This document shows, in pieces, positions 1 to 7,280 of a stretch of 64,000 nt of DNA. The stretch is from positions 310,001 to 374,000 of the forward strand of contig CBFHMG010000001.1 in the NCBI GenBank assembly GCA_965656935.1. The letters are read 5' to 3'. Both the position numbers and the translations under genes were made by a program. The notes under the pieces were generated by a model. It saw only the letters and a program-made list of their open reading frames with translations. It made no database searches and had not been told where the DNA came from. Each line of letters starts with the position of its first letter. Within the stretch, counting starts at the first letter, position 1. This DNA is from M30B80 sp965656935 (GTDB taxonomy: Bacteria > Pseudomonadota > Alphaproteobacteria > Rhodobacterales > Rhodobacteraceae).

Positions 1-382
1 CATCCCAGAAAATCGATCTGGCGGTTTGTAACCCTTCTGTTCCCATCGGGTTTTCTATGAAAGCCAAGGCTCATGGTTGCGCGTCTCCCCGTCTCAGGGC
101 GCAAAGGTGGCATAGCGCTTGGGCAACGGCAACGGCTCATGCTGGCCTGCGGCGTTCTGTTTGGGGCATGGCAAGAGGTGACGGAACCAACCAACCGTAG
201 AGGCGTTAATTCCCGGGGACCTGTATGTACAGGTGGGCGCCAGATAACTGAACCAGGGTCCAGACAGAGCCAGCTCCCGTGGAATTGCTTAAGGCCACTG
301 GAATTTTGCCACAGATACAAGAAGGGCAGAACCGTCACTCGCTACTTAGGCTTGGCGAGGCCCTGCGGCAAGGGGAGACTGC
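1..382. other. 383-bp stretch without a recognisable gene
   Basis: I see no credible coding frame; the one open frame on the plus strand translates to low-complexity, Arg/Gly-rich sequence with no family resemblance. A short inverted repeat, ACCTGTA-TG-TACAGGT, lies at 219-234 and could be an operator or a small hairpin. The 280-390 part can form several short stems (for example GGCAAG at 366-371 with CTTGCC at 386-391), so a structured RNA is possible. I could not match it to tmRNA, RNase P RNA, SRP RNA or 6S RNA. Confidence 0.4.
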
Positions 383-877
383 GTGCTTGCCTGTGTTCTT
401 AAAATGTTCCAGATTGTGGATATGACCGATATGGATTCAGAAATTGCCTCTCTCATGCCGGGCCAGCGGCTGGCCCGTGGCGTCTGCCGCCATCTGCGCA
501 GCCATGATTTTATGACGATTGAGGAATTCACGCCCGAGCGGGGCAAACGTGTGGATGTGATGGCGCTTGGCCCCAAAGGCGAGATTTGGGTGATTGAATG
601 CAAATCCAGCCGCGCCGATTTCACCTCGGATGGGAAATGGGATGGCTATCTGGAATGGTGTGATCGCTATTTCTGGGCGGTAGATGACGGTTTCCCGACC
701 GAGATGCTGCCCGATGATACAGGCCTGATCATTGCCAATGCCTTTGATGCCGATATCCTGCGCTATGGCCCCGAGAGCAAGCTTGCTCCCGCCCGCCGTA
801 AGGCCCTGACCTTGAAGATCGCCCGCTATGCCGCAATGCGTTTGCAGGGGCTGCGTGACCCGCTGGCGCGGGTCTAG
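383..877 (+). CDS. mmcB: MmcB-family DNA repair protein
   Basis: A 164-residue protein of the MmcB family (PF06319, DUF1052), a small alphaproteobacterial group linked to mitomycin C resistance and the damage response in Caulobacter; the fold resembles restriction-type nucleases. The region with VDVMALGPKGEIWVIECK is the conserved core, with D, E and K placed like a PD-(D/E)xK active site. The start is uncertain: a GTG at 383 has AGGGGAGA just upstream, while in-frame ATGs at 404, 422 and 431 would remove up to 16 residues that look poorly conserved. It is followed by a convergent small gene and no operon is evident. Family call firm, biochemical role inferred. Confidence 0.85.
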   Translation: MLACVLKMFQIVDMTDMDSEIASLMPGQRLARGVCRHLRSHDFMTIEEFTPERGKRVDVMALGPKGEIWVIECKSSRADFTSDGKWDGYLEWCDRYFWAVDDGFPTEMLPDDTGLIIANAFDADILRYGPESKLAPARRKALTLKIARYAAMRLQGLRDPLARV

Positions 878-883
878 CGGCGC

Positions 884-1078
884 TTAGCCTTTTTTGCCCA
901 TCTTGCGGGCAGCCGTTGCAGCGGCTTGCAATTCTTCCGCGATTTCTTCGGCCTCGTCTGGGTCGAAGTCCAAGGGCAGGTCCAGCCCGTCGCCTTCGAG
1001 ATAGATTCGCACCATTCCAAGCGTGGTGGGACCAATCTGAATATTGGCCGCGATATCGCTTTCTTTGTTGATACCCAT
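884..1078 (-). CDS. DUF6324-like small protein
   Basis: A 64-residue acidic protein with no known function that matches, from memory, the short Rhodobacteraceae family DUF6324. It begins MGINKESDIAANIQIGPTT and carries an acidic helix (DFDPDEAEEIAEEL) followed by a basic tail ending KMGKKG. The minus-strand start has an excellent ribosome site, AGGAGG, about 6 nt upstream. There is no signal peptide or membrane segment, so it should be cytoplasmic. It is convergent with mmcB (6-bp gap) and divergent from tRNA-His. I infer a real gene from the ribosome site and conservation; the role is unknown. Confidence 0.75.
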   Translation of the reverse strand: MGINKESDIAANIQIGPTTLGMVRIYLEGDGLDLPLDFDPDEAEEIAEELQAAATAARKMGKKG

Positions 1079-1200
1079 GAGAGCCTCCTGAAATCTGAGC
1101 TAGGGCCTAGTCCTTTGATGCGCGCTAGGCAAGTTCGATGCGCATGGCCCTGCATGCCGCGGCCTGAAATTTTCATGGCGATCTTTGGTGATGAGAGGCC

Positions 1201-1229
1201 TTGCAATCGGGGTATGGCGACTGTATTGC
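1201..1229 (+). promoter_or_regulatory. predicted sigma-70 promoter of tRNA-His
   Basis: TTGCAA at 1201-1206 and TATTGC at 1224-1229 are separated by 17 bp, with the predicted start about 4 nt upstream of the mature tRNA 5' end at 1240. The -35 is close to consensus and the -10 is weak. This is a pattern match only. Confidence 0.4.
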
Positions 1230-1239
1230 ACCGCGCAGT

Positions 1240-1316
1240 GCCGCCTTAGCTCAGTTGGTTAGAGCGCTGGATTGTGGATCCAGAGGTCCCCCGTTCAAGC
1301 CGGGGAGGCGGTACCA
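1240..1316 (+). tRNA. tRNA-His (GTG anticodon)
   Basis: A complete cloverleaf can be drawn: acceptor stem 1240-1246 with 1306-1312 (ending in a G-U pair), anticodon stem 1267-1271 with 1279-1283, anticodon GTG at 1274-1276, T-arm with GTTCAAG, and encoded CCA at 1314-1316. Position 73 is A (1313) and the base before the 5' end is T, so there is no encoded G-1. This is the unusual alphaproteobacterial tRNA-His identity pattern rather than the G-1:C73 type used by most bacteria. No integrase or duplicated 3' end lies nearby, so it is not visibly used as an attachment site. Confidence 0.97.
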
Positions 1317-1357
1317 TCAACCCCACTTTAGATTATGATGATTTGGCCCTATCTGCG

Positions 1358-1675
1358 CTAGTTTTGGGCGTCGATTGTCACGGTCTGGCGCAATGCGCCG
1401 CTCAGGCGGTCAAAGATCATAATCTCGTTTGCGCTTGTCACCACCGCATACCATCCTTCACCTTGGGTGAAAGCGACTGCGCTTGTTCCTTCGGGAAGTG
1501 TTATCGTGTCGGGCAGGGTAATCTCGTTTGTCTTCGGGAAGCGGGTGACAAAAACCGTGACGAGGGTTATCAGGCCTCCAATCATGACCACGGTCAGCAC
1601 GAATACCAAATTGCGCAGCCATTTCAGGCTGGTCGGCAATTCCTGAACTTCTTGGGGCTGGGAAGGCTCATCCAT
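1358..1675 (-). CDS. DUF6476-like single-pass membrane protein
   Basis: A 105-residue protein starting MDEPSQPQEVQELP, with one membrane segment at about residues 20-42 (LRNLVFVLTVVMIGGLITLV) and a C-terminal soluble part rich in beta-type segments ending TVTIDAQN. It resembles a small Rhodobacteraceae family I know as DUF6476; function unknown. A longer frame extends upstream, but it runs antisense inside rluD, so I chose the ATG at 1675-1673. That codon shares two bases with the rluD start on the other strand. The membrane topology (short N-terminus inside) follows from the charge pattern and is inferred. Confidence 0.7.
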   Translation of the reverse strand: MDEPSQPQEVQELPTSLKWLRNLVFVLTVVMIGGLITLVTVFVTRFPKTNEITLPDTITLPEGTSAVAFTQGEGWYAVVTSANEIMIFDRLSGALRQTVTIDAQN

Positions 1676-2702
1676 GCAAAACACTCGTCTTGTGACAGTC
1701 CTGATCGGCCCGGACCCGGCGCCCCGCCTTGATAAGGCACTGGCCCGTGAGGTTCCAGAGGCGGAAAGCCTGAGCCGCTCGCGCCTGTCGCGATTGATCG
1801 CGGAGGGGGCTGTTGCCTTGAATGGCAAGGTCACCACCGATCCGCGCGCCAAGCTGGTTGAGGGCGATAGCGTCGAGATTACGGTTCAAGACGCGGTGGA
1901 TGTCGAAACCACGCCCGAGGATATCGCGCTGGATATCCTGTTCGAGGATGATGATCTGGTCGTCGTCAACAAACCCGTCGGCATGGTGGTCCATCCCGCA
2001 CCCGGAACGCCGTCTGGCACTTTGGTCAATGCATTGCTGCATCATTTCGGCGGCAACCTCTCGGGTATCGGTGGCGAAAAGCGGCCCGGTATCGTGCACC
2101 GCATTGATAAGGACACATCAGGCATTCTGGTGGTCGCGAAGTCTGATCGCGCGCATCACGGGCTGGCGGCCCAATTCGAGGCCCATAGTGCCGAGCGTCA
2201 CTATCTGGCGATCTGCCACGGCGTGCCCAATGCCGCTGATCCCCGCTTGCGGGGCGTGAAGGGGACAAGCTTTGAAGAAGGCGGGATTTTAAAGATCACC
2301 ACCCAGCTTGCCCGCCACAAGACCGATCGCCAGAGGCAGGCTGTTTTGTTCCAAGGCGGACGCCACGCGGTCACACGGGTCAGGGTGCTGGAAAGCTTCG
2401 CGGAAACGATCTCGATGGTGGAATGCCGTCTTGAGACAGGCCGCACCCATCAGATTCGCGTGCATATGTCCCATGTCGGGCATGGGCTGGTGGGCGATCA
2501 GGTCTATGGGGGGCGGCGCAAAGTATCCGAGAAAGTGTTTGGCGCGACAGCCCAGATCATCGCAGGCTTCCCAAGGCAGGCGCTGCATGCGGCCAGTCTG
2601 GGCTTTGATCATCCCGTAAGCGGCGAATTCATGCGCTTCGAGGCGGATTTGCCCGAGGATATGGTGGAGCTGCTTGAGGCATTGCGCGGCAACGGCCTGT
2701 AA
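1674..2702 (+). CDS. rluD: RluA/RluD-family 23S rRNA pseudouridine synthase
   Basis: A 342-residue enzyme that isomerises uridines to pseudouridine, most likely in 23S rRNA helix 69 (the RluD role) or a related RluA-type site. An S4 RNA-binding domain spans about residues 18-75 and the catalytic domain about 90-320. The signature HRIDKDTSG is at 142-150, with Asp145 as catalytic residue, and RTHQIRVHMSHVGHG is the second conserved motif. The gene sits directly upstream of rpoH, an order common in this family. Its ATG overlaps the start codon of the divergent membrane protein gene, so its promoter must lie inside that gene. Exact target site is inferred from family. Confidence 0.9.
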   Translation: MQNTRLVTVLIGPDPAPRLDKALAREVPEAESLSRSRLSRLIAEGAVALNGKVTTDPRAKLVEGDSVEITVQDAVDVETTPEDIALDILFEDDDLVVVNKPVGMVVHPAPGTPSGTLVNALLHHFGGNLSGIGGEKRPGIVHRIDKDTSGILVVAKSDRAHHGLAAQFEAHSAERHYLAICHGVPNAADPRLRGVKGTSFEEGGILKITTQLARHKTDRQRQAVLFQGGRHAVTRVRVLESFAETISMVECRLETGRTHQIRVHMSHVGHGLVGDQVYGGRRKVSEKVFGATAQIIAGFPRQALHAASLGFDHPVSGEFMRFEADLPEDMVELLEALRGNGL

Positions 2703-2803
2703 TATGTGCGCACATGCACGTTACCAAAGTGAAATCAGGATTGCGGTGCGTTTGTTTTGAGGCGTAGTCTGGCTTCAAGAAAAGTCAGGTTTTCACCTCC
2801 CAA

Positions 2804-2849
2804 CCCTTGAAGCCTGCCGAACCCGTCCCCATCTTAACTCTAAGTTAAG
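2804..2849 (+). promoter_or_regulatory. sigma-32-like promoter and inverted repeat upstream of rpoH
   Basis: CCCTTGAA at 2804-2811 and CCCCATCTTA at 2827-2836 match the heat-shock sigma factor consensus (CTTGAA, about 13-15 nt, CCCCAT). A start near 2842 would leave a leader of about 50 nt before rpoH. A perfect inverted repeat, CTTAACT-CTA-AGTTAAG (2833-2849), overlaps the 3' edge of the -10 and the predicted start and could be an operator or a leader hairpin. Pattern match, not tested. Confidence 0.6.
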
Positions 2850-2892
2850 AAGATTTACATTATCCGAGCTGCTGACACAGGGAGTTCTCATT

Positions 2893-3786
2893 ATGAGCAA
2901 CTACGCAAATTTACCCGCACCCTCCCCCGAACAGGGGTTGAACCGTTATCTGCAGGAAATCCGGAAGTTCCCTCTTCTGGAGCCGGAAGAAGAATACATG
3001 CTGGCCAAGCGTTGGGTCGAAGATGAAGATTCAGGCGCGGCGCATAAAATGGTCACAAGCCACCTGCGTCTCGCGGCGAAAATCGCCATGGGTTATCGCG
3101 GCTATGGTCTGCCTCAGGCCGAGGTGATCTCGGAGGCCAATGTGGGCCTCATGCAAGCGGTCAAACGCTTTGATCCCGAAAAGGGGTTCCGTTTGGCGAC
3201 CTATGCGATGTGGTGGATCAGGGCCTCCATTCAGGAATATATCCTGCGGTCTTGGAGCCTTGTGAAACTGGGTACGACCTCGGCGCAAAAGAAGCTCTTT
3301 TTCAATCTGCGCAAGGCCAAGGCCCGTATCGGCGCGTTGGAACATGGCGATCTGCGGCCCGAAAACGTGGCCCGTATCGCGCATGATCTGGGTGTGACCG
3401 AAGCCGAGGTGATCTCGATGAACCGCCGTATGTCGGGCGGGGATGCATCGCTGAATGCGATGGTGGGCTCCGACAGCGATACCGCCACCCAGTGGCAGGA
3501 TTGGCTGGAAGATGAAGGGGCCGATCAGGCTGGCGACTATGCCGAGCGTGACGAATATGAACAGCGCATTGCCCTGATGCGGGACGCGATGGATGTCTTG
3601 AACGAGCGCGAGCGTGATATCCTGACACAACGCCGTTTGCAGGATAACCCGATCACCCTCGAAGACCTCTCGGGCGTCTATAATGTCAGCCGCGAGCGTA
3701 TTCGCCAGATCGAAGTGCGCGCATTTGAAAAGCTCCAAAAGCGCATGCGCGAATTGGCCAAGGAACAGGGCATGATGCCTGCCTAA
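2893..3786 (+). CDS. rpoH: heat-shock RNA polymerase sigma factor RpoH
   Basis: A 297-residue group-3 sigma factor of the sigma-32 type that directs RNA polymerase to heat-shock and envelope/oxidative stress promoters. Region 2.1-2.4 lies at about residues 50-120, the RpoH box with QKKLFFNLR at 132-140 separates it from sigma-70 and FliA types, and region 4.2 with VSRERIRQIEVRAFEKL gives the -35-binding helix. Rhodobacteraceae often carry two paralogues (RpoHI, RpoHII); closeness to sigma-32 and the rluD neighbour suggest RpoHI. The upstream sigma-32-like promoter suggests self-activation. A strong terminator follows at 3811. Confidence 0.96.
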   Translation: MSNYANLPAPSPEQGLNRYLQEIRKFPLLEPEEEYMLAKRWVEDEDSGAAHKMVTSHLRLAAKIAMGYRGYGLPQAEVISEANVGLMQAVKRFDPEKGFRLATYAMWWIRASIQEYILRSWSLVKLGTTSAQKKLFFNLRKAKARIGALEHGDLRPENVARIAHDLGVTEAEVISMNRRMSGGDASLNAMVGSDSDTATQWQDWLEDEGADQAGDYAERDEYEQRIALMRDAMDVLNERERDILTQRRLQDNPITLEDLSGVYNVSRERIRQIEVRAFEKLQKRMRELAKEQGMMPA

Positions 3787-3810
3787 AATACAAGGCTGTG
3801 TCGTCTTGAG

Positions 3811-3846
3811 GGCCCCAGTTGGACCATCCGACTGGGGCCTTTTTAT
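3811..3846 (+). terminator. rho-independent terminator of rpoH
   Basis: A 12-bp stem (3811-3822 with 3828-3839, one G-U pair) closes a 5-nt loop and is followed by TTTTTATT. It lies 25 bp after the rpoH stop and its T-tract runs into the 3' end of the convergent argP gene. The other strand lacks a T-tract, so it works mainly for rpoH. Confidence 0.9.
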
Positions 3847-4721
3847 TGGATCAGCACAGATTTGGCATGTTGGCGGAGCGCCTTGCTCAATGGGGCCATC
3901 GCCTCGGCCATTTGGCGGGGCACCTGCCAGTATAATGGCGTTGTGATTGCGCGTTGGGGTTCCAGCGCAACCAGCCGCCCCGCCGCTATTGCAGGCTCGG
4001 CAAGGGCGAGAGGGTTCAATCCCCAACCAATCCCCAATTCCGCAGCTTCCACGAAACCATGGGTCGAGGGAAGGTAATGCGTGGGCAGAGCGAGCTGTTG
4101 GCCCGTGACCTCGGCTACCCATCTCTCCTGCAAACTGTCCTTGCGATTATAGGTCAGGGCAGGGGCCTTGGCCAAACTCTGAGGGGTGATCCCCGTTTGG
4201 AACCATAGCGCAAAAAACGAAGGCGCGCAGGTTGCGGCATAGGGCAAGGCGCCAAGCGGATAGGCGTTGCACCCCGGAATAGGGGCAGCATGCGAGGTGA
4301 TCGCGCCTGCAACATCGCCCGCGCGCAGCCAATCGGCGGAATGGTCCTGATCATCGACAATCACATCATAGAGCAGCCCATGGACCTGCGCCAAAGCGGG
4401 CAAGACCCATGTGGCCAGACTATCGGCATTCACGGCAATGCGCACCGGCCTGTGCTCTTGCGGAAGCAACCCGCCCAGATCATTGGACAGAGCCGCCTCC
4501 AGCAGCCCCACATTCTCGACATGGCGCAACAAACGCGCCCCCGCCTCGGTTGCGGTGGCAGGCCTTGTGCGCCGTACCAAAGCGGTTCCCAGCCGTTCCT
4601 CCAGCCCTTTGATCCGTTGCGAGATGGCCGATTGCGTGACGCCAAGCGACAAGGCTGCCCCTTCAAAGGAGCCTGTGCGCAAAACTGCGCTTAGCGCGGA
4701 AAGGGCGGCATAATCTAACAT
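3843..4721 (-). CDS. argP: LysR-family regulator ArgP
   Basis: A 292-residue LysR-type transcription factor of the ArgP (IciA) branch. The N-terminal helix-turn-helix covers about residues 3-60 (GVTQSAISQRIKGLEERLG), followed by the two-lobed effector domain, which in ArgP senses arginine/lysine. It is divergent from argO with 70 bp between, the textbook arrangement for this regulator and its exporter target. The start ATG at 4721 gives the standard LysR N-terminus, MLDYAALSALSAVLRTGSFE. Length is normal for the family. Role as activator of argO is inferred from context and family. Confidence 0.9.
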   Translation of the reverse strand: MLDYAALSALSAVLRTGSFEGAALSLGVTQSAISQRIKGLEERLGTALVRRTRPATATEAGARLLRHVENVGLLEAALSNDLGGLLPQEHRPVRIAVNADSLATWVLPALAQVHGLLYDVIVDDQDHSADWLRAGDVAGAITSHAAPIPGCNAYPLGALPYAATCAPSFFALWFQTGITPQSLAKAPALTYNRKDSLQERWVAEVTGQQLALPTHYLPSTHGFVEAAELGIGWGLNPLALAEPAIAAGRLVALEPQRAITTPLYWQVPRQMAEAMAPLSKALRQHAKSVLIQ

Positions 4722-4791
4722 TAGAAATTCTTATCAATAGTAAACCAGTTTAACTAGAGGTCATAAGTTAGCTCGGCTAAAGCCTCTGCTC
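4722..4791. promoter_or_regulatory. argP-argO divergent promoter/operator region
   Basis: This 70-bp AT-rich gap is the only DNA between the two divergent genes and must hold both promoters and any ArgP site. I see AT-rich segments such as TTATCAATAGTAAACC and TTTAAC but no single site I would fix with confidence. Confidence 0.4.
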
Positions 4792-5415
4792 ATGACATCA
4801 GATATTTCGATACTCACATCGGTCCTTCAGGGTTTTGGCTTGGGCTTTTCCCTGATCCTCGCAATCGGGGCGCAAAACGCCTTTGTCCTGCGCCAAGGCA
4901 TTCGCAGGGCGCATGTGGCGCCGATCGTGCTGACCTGTGCTTTGTCAGATGCGGTGCTGATCATTCTGGGGGTGACGAGCTTTGGCGTGGTCTCGGATCT
5001 CCTGCCATGGCTTGTGCCCGTCTTGCGCTATGGTGGGGCTGCGTTCCTCTTTGCCTATGGCGCGCGGGCCTTTTGGTCGGCATGGCGGGGCGGCGCCGCG
5101 CTTGAGGCAGCGCAGAGCGAAAAGGGCAGTTTGCGCGCTGCGATCCTGACCTGCCTTGCGCTGACTTGGGCCAATCCGCATGTCTATCTTGATACGGTGG
5201 TGTTGCTCGGCTCGGTCTCTACGCAGTTCGCGCCCTATTCGGGCTGGTTCGGCTTCGGCGCGGTGGTCTCGAGCTTTGTGTTCTTCACCGCGCTTGGCTT
5301 TGGCGCGCGCGCTTTGGCCCCCGTTTTTGCAAAACCTGTTGCGTGGCGTATTCTGGATGTGGTCATCGGCGTTGTGATGTGGACCCTTGCGCTCGGTCTG
5401 CTGCGGATGGGGTGA
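4792..5415 (+). CDS. argO: LysE/ArgO-family basic amino-acid exporter
   Basis: A 207-residue inner-membrane exporter of the LysE superfamily, predicted to expel arginine and/or lysine when cell levels rise. Five to six hydrophobic segments fill the chain, and the family's hallmark near the N-terminus, LILAIGAQNAFVLRQGIRR, is intact, as is the central LALTWANPHVYLDT motif. It is divergent from argP, so it should be ArgP-activated. No strong ribosome site is visible before the ATG, but the N-terminus matches the family. The next gene starts 20-40 bp after its stop on the same strand and may be co-transcribed. Confidence 0.92.
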   Translation: MTSDISILTSVLQGFGLGFSLILAIGAQNAFVLRQGIRRAHVAPIVLTCALSDAVLIILGVTSFGVVSDLLPWLVPVLRYGGAAFLFAYGARAFWSAWRGGAALEAAQSEKGSLRAAILTCLALTWANPHVYLDTVVLLGSVSTQFAPYSGWFGFGAVVSSFVFFTALGFGARALAPVFAKPVAWRILDVVIGVVMWTLALGLLRMG

Positions 5416-5438
5416 CCCCCCTTGAACATCCCTGCTGC

Positions 5439-6383
5439 ATGGGGTTCCCTCGCATCATGGCAAACACCGCCGATCCCATTCCCGCGACACGCGCAAAAAA
5501 GCCCATCATAGGCGTCATCTGGATGCTGGTGACGGGCTTGTGCTTTTTGGCGGTTACAGCGCTGGTCAAGATTGTGGGCGCGGATGTGCCGCCCGCGCAA
5601 TCGGCCTTTTTGCGCTATGCTTTGGGGCTGGTTTTTTTGATCCCGATGATCCGCCCCATGCTCAAGGCCAAGATGGACCGCAAGGCGTTTTCCCTTTTCG
5701 GCATTCGCGGTGCGGCGCACACATTGGGCGTGATCTGCTGGTTCTATGCGATGACGCAAATCCCCATCGCCGAAGTGACAGCGATGAATTACCTCAACCC
5801 CGTCTATGTCACAGTTTTGGCGGTGTTTTTCTTGGGCGAGCGCATGGCCCTGCGGCGTATCTTGGCCGTTGGTGTCGCGTTATTGGGGGCCTTGATCATC
5901 CTGCGTCCAGGGTTTCGGGAACTCAGCCTTGGGCATTTTGCGATGATCTTCACCGCGATCTTCTTCGCGGTCAGCTATCTCGTGGCCAAGATCATGGCCG
6001 ACAAGGTCGAGCCTTTGGTGGTGGTGGGCATGCTCTCGGTCACGGTTACCATTGGCTTGGCCCCTTTCGCCTTCGCGGTCTGGGTGCCGCCCACGCTTGA
6101 GCAATTGGGCTGGCTTTTCCTTGTGGCCTGTTTCGCCACAGCGGGGCATTACACCATGACGCTGGCCTTTCAGGCCGCCCCATTGACGGTGACCCAGCCC
6201 GTCACCTTCCTGCAACTGGTTTGGGCCACTTTATTGGGGGTTATCATGTTCAATGAACCTGCTGATGGCTTCGTCATCTTCGGGGGCGCGCTGATCATCG
6301 CCTCGATCAGTTTTATCACATGGCGTGAATCCGTGGTGGCGCGCCGTGCCATTACCCCTGCCGTGGCGCAGACCAAACACTAG
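5439..6383 (+). CDS. DMT-superfamily (EamA) permease
   Basis: A 314-residue inner-membrane protein with two EamA repeats and about ten membrane segments, of the drug/metabolite transporter superfamily. Substrates of this group are diverse (amino acids, purines, carnitine, S-adenosylmethionine) and cannot be read from sequence. The first repeat contains AITALVKIVGADVPP-like and TEVTAMNYLNPVYVT-like segments typical of EamA. The start is unclear: ATG 5439 or ATG 5457 are both in frame and neither has a good ribosome site; 5457 gives MANTADPIPATRAKKP. Following argO at close range, it could share a transcript. A different paralogue is at 12120. Confidence 0.8.
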   Translation: MGFPRIMANTADPIPATRAKKPIIGVIWMLVTGLCFLAVTALVKIVGADVPPAQSAFLRYALGLVFLIPMIRPMLKAKMDRKAFSLFGIRGAAHTLGVICWFYAMTQIPIAEVTAMNYLNPVYVTVLAVFFLGERMALRRILAVGVALLGALIILRPGFRELSLGHFAMIFTAIFFAVSYLVAKIMADKVEPLVVVGMLSVTVTIGLAPFAFAVWVPPTLEQLGWLFLVACFATAGHYTMTLAFQAAPLTVTQPVTFLQLVWATLLGVIMFNEPADGFVIFGGALIIASISFITWRESVVARRAITPAVAQTKH

Positions 6384-6539
6384 GCCTTGGCCACATTTGC
6401 AACCCGCTTAAATCATGGGCGTTCCGCCTTCTGAATGCTCATCAGAGATTCATCTCGCACCGCTGCGACGCGGCGTTAGCGCAGTTAACCTTGCTGTTAC
6501 AATTTGCGTCCTTTGCTCTGGTTATACGGAGGTCAAAAA

Positions 6540-7229
6540 ATGCAATTGAAAGCGTTGGTATGGGGTGGACTTGGTAGTCTGGCAGATTGCGCCGATCTTG
6601 ATCTGGCAGCATGGAATGGCGCATTTCGCGCACAAGGTTTGGATTGGTCTTGGAATTGGGACACCTATGCCGAATTGATGCGGCCTGGTGGTGACCGTCA
6701 ATTGGCGGCACGGTTCGCAGCCTTTCGGGGTGAAGTCGTCCAAGCCGAAGAAATCGACAAAATACATCAAAAGCTCTTTGCAGCACGCCTGTCAGCGGGC
6801 ATTCATTTGCGCCCCGGCGTGATTGAATTGCTCAAATGGTCGGCGCGGTCTGGCGTCAAGCTTGCGATGGTCAGCCGCTCGGAAACCGAGCCTGTGCGCG
6901 CCTTGCTCAGCGCAACCGCCCGCGCGCGTGAGGGGATCACCTTTGACGTGGCCGTTTTGCGCGGTGATGTCACGCGGATGGCCCCTGATCCCGACGCGAT
7001 GGAGCGCTGTCTGGATCAATTGAACCTTCAACCCTCGGAGGTTCTGGCAATTGTGGATACGCCCGCAACCGCACAAGGCGCGCAGGCAGCAGGCATACCC
7101 TGCTTGGCATTCACGGGGCGCTTGGCCAGTTCGGAAGATTTCCCGAGCGATATCCCGCATGCCAATGTTCTGACGGTGGCCACCGCCATGGAGGCATGGC
7201 AGCAAACATCCAGTCAGGCCGCCGAATAA
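6540..7229 (+). CDS. HAD-fold protein lacking the catalytic aspartates
   Basis: A 229-residue protein of the haloacid-dehalogenase superfamily, closest in layout to CbbY/phosphoglycolate phosphatase-like members with a helical cap at about 20-90. Motif I, normally FDxDGTL, reads W8-G-G-L-G-S-L14, so both the nucleophile and the acid/base Asp are gone. Motif II keeps Ser112 (MVSRSE); motif III has Arg146 in place of Lys (RMAPDP); motif IV is IVDTPATAQGA with a single Asp173. It therefore looks like a pseudoenzyme. The ATG at 6540 is fixed by GGAGGT 8 nt upstream. Function is unknown; binding or regulation is more likely than phosphatase activity. Confidence 0.8.
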   Translation: MQLKALVWGGLGSLADCADLDLAAWNGAFRAQGLDWSWNWDTYAELMRPGGDRQLAARFAAFRGEVVQAEEIDKIHQKLFAARLSAGIHLRPGVIELLKWSARSGVKLAMVSRSETEPVRALLSATARAREGITFDVAVLRGDVTRMAPDPDAMERCLDQLNLQPSEVLAIVDTPATAQGAQAAGIPCLAFTGRLASSEDFPSDIPHANVLTVATAMEAWQQTSSQAAE

Positions 7230-7253
7230 AAAAGGGCGGCCCGCAGGCCGCCC
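7228..7253 (-). terminator. rho-independent terminator of yebC
   Basis: GGGCGGCC (7234-7241) and GGCCGCCC (7246-7253) form an 8-bp all-GC stem with a CGCA loop. Read on the minus strand it is followed by six T residues, overlapping the stop codon of the convergent HAD gene. Confidence 0.88.
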
Positions 7254-7280
7254 CGTCATACTTCCTGAAACTAGCGCAGA

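Noticed and set aside
73..402. Plus-strand open frame of 109 codons at the window start
   Set aside because: Arg/Gly-rich, no ribosome site, no family resemblance, and it overlaps the likely mmcB start.
3031..4122. Long minus-strand frame over rpoH and the end of argP
   Set aside because: It runs across two genes and a terminator and encodes no recognisable protein.
5326..5333. TTTGCAAA inside argO
   Set aside because: Lies within coding sequence far from any promoter; probably chance.
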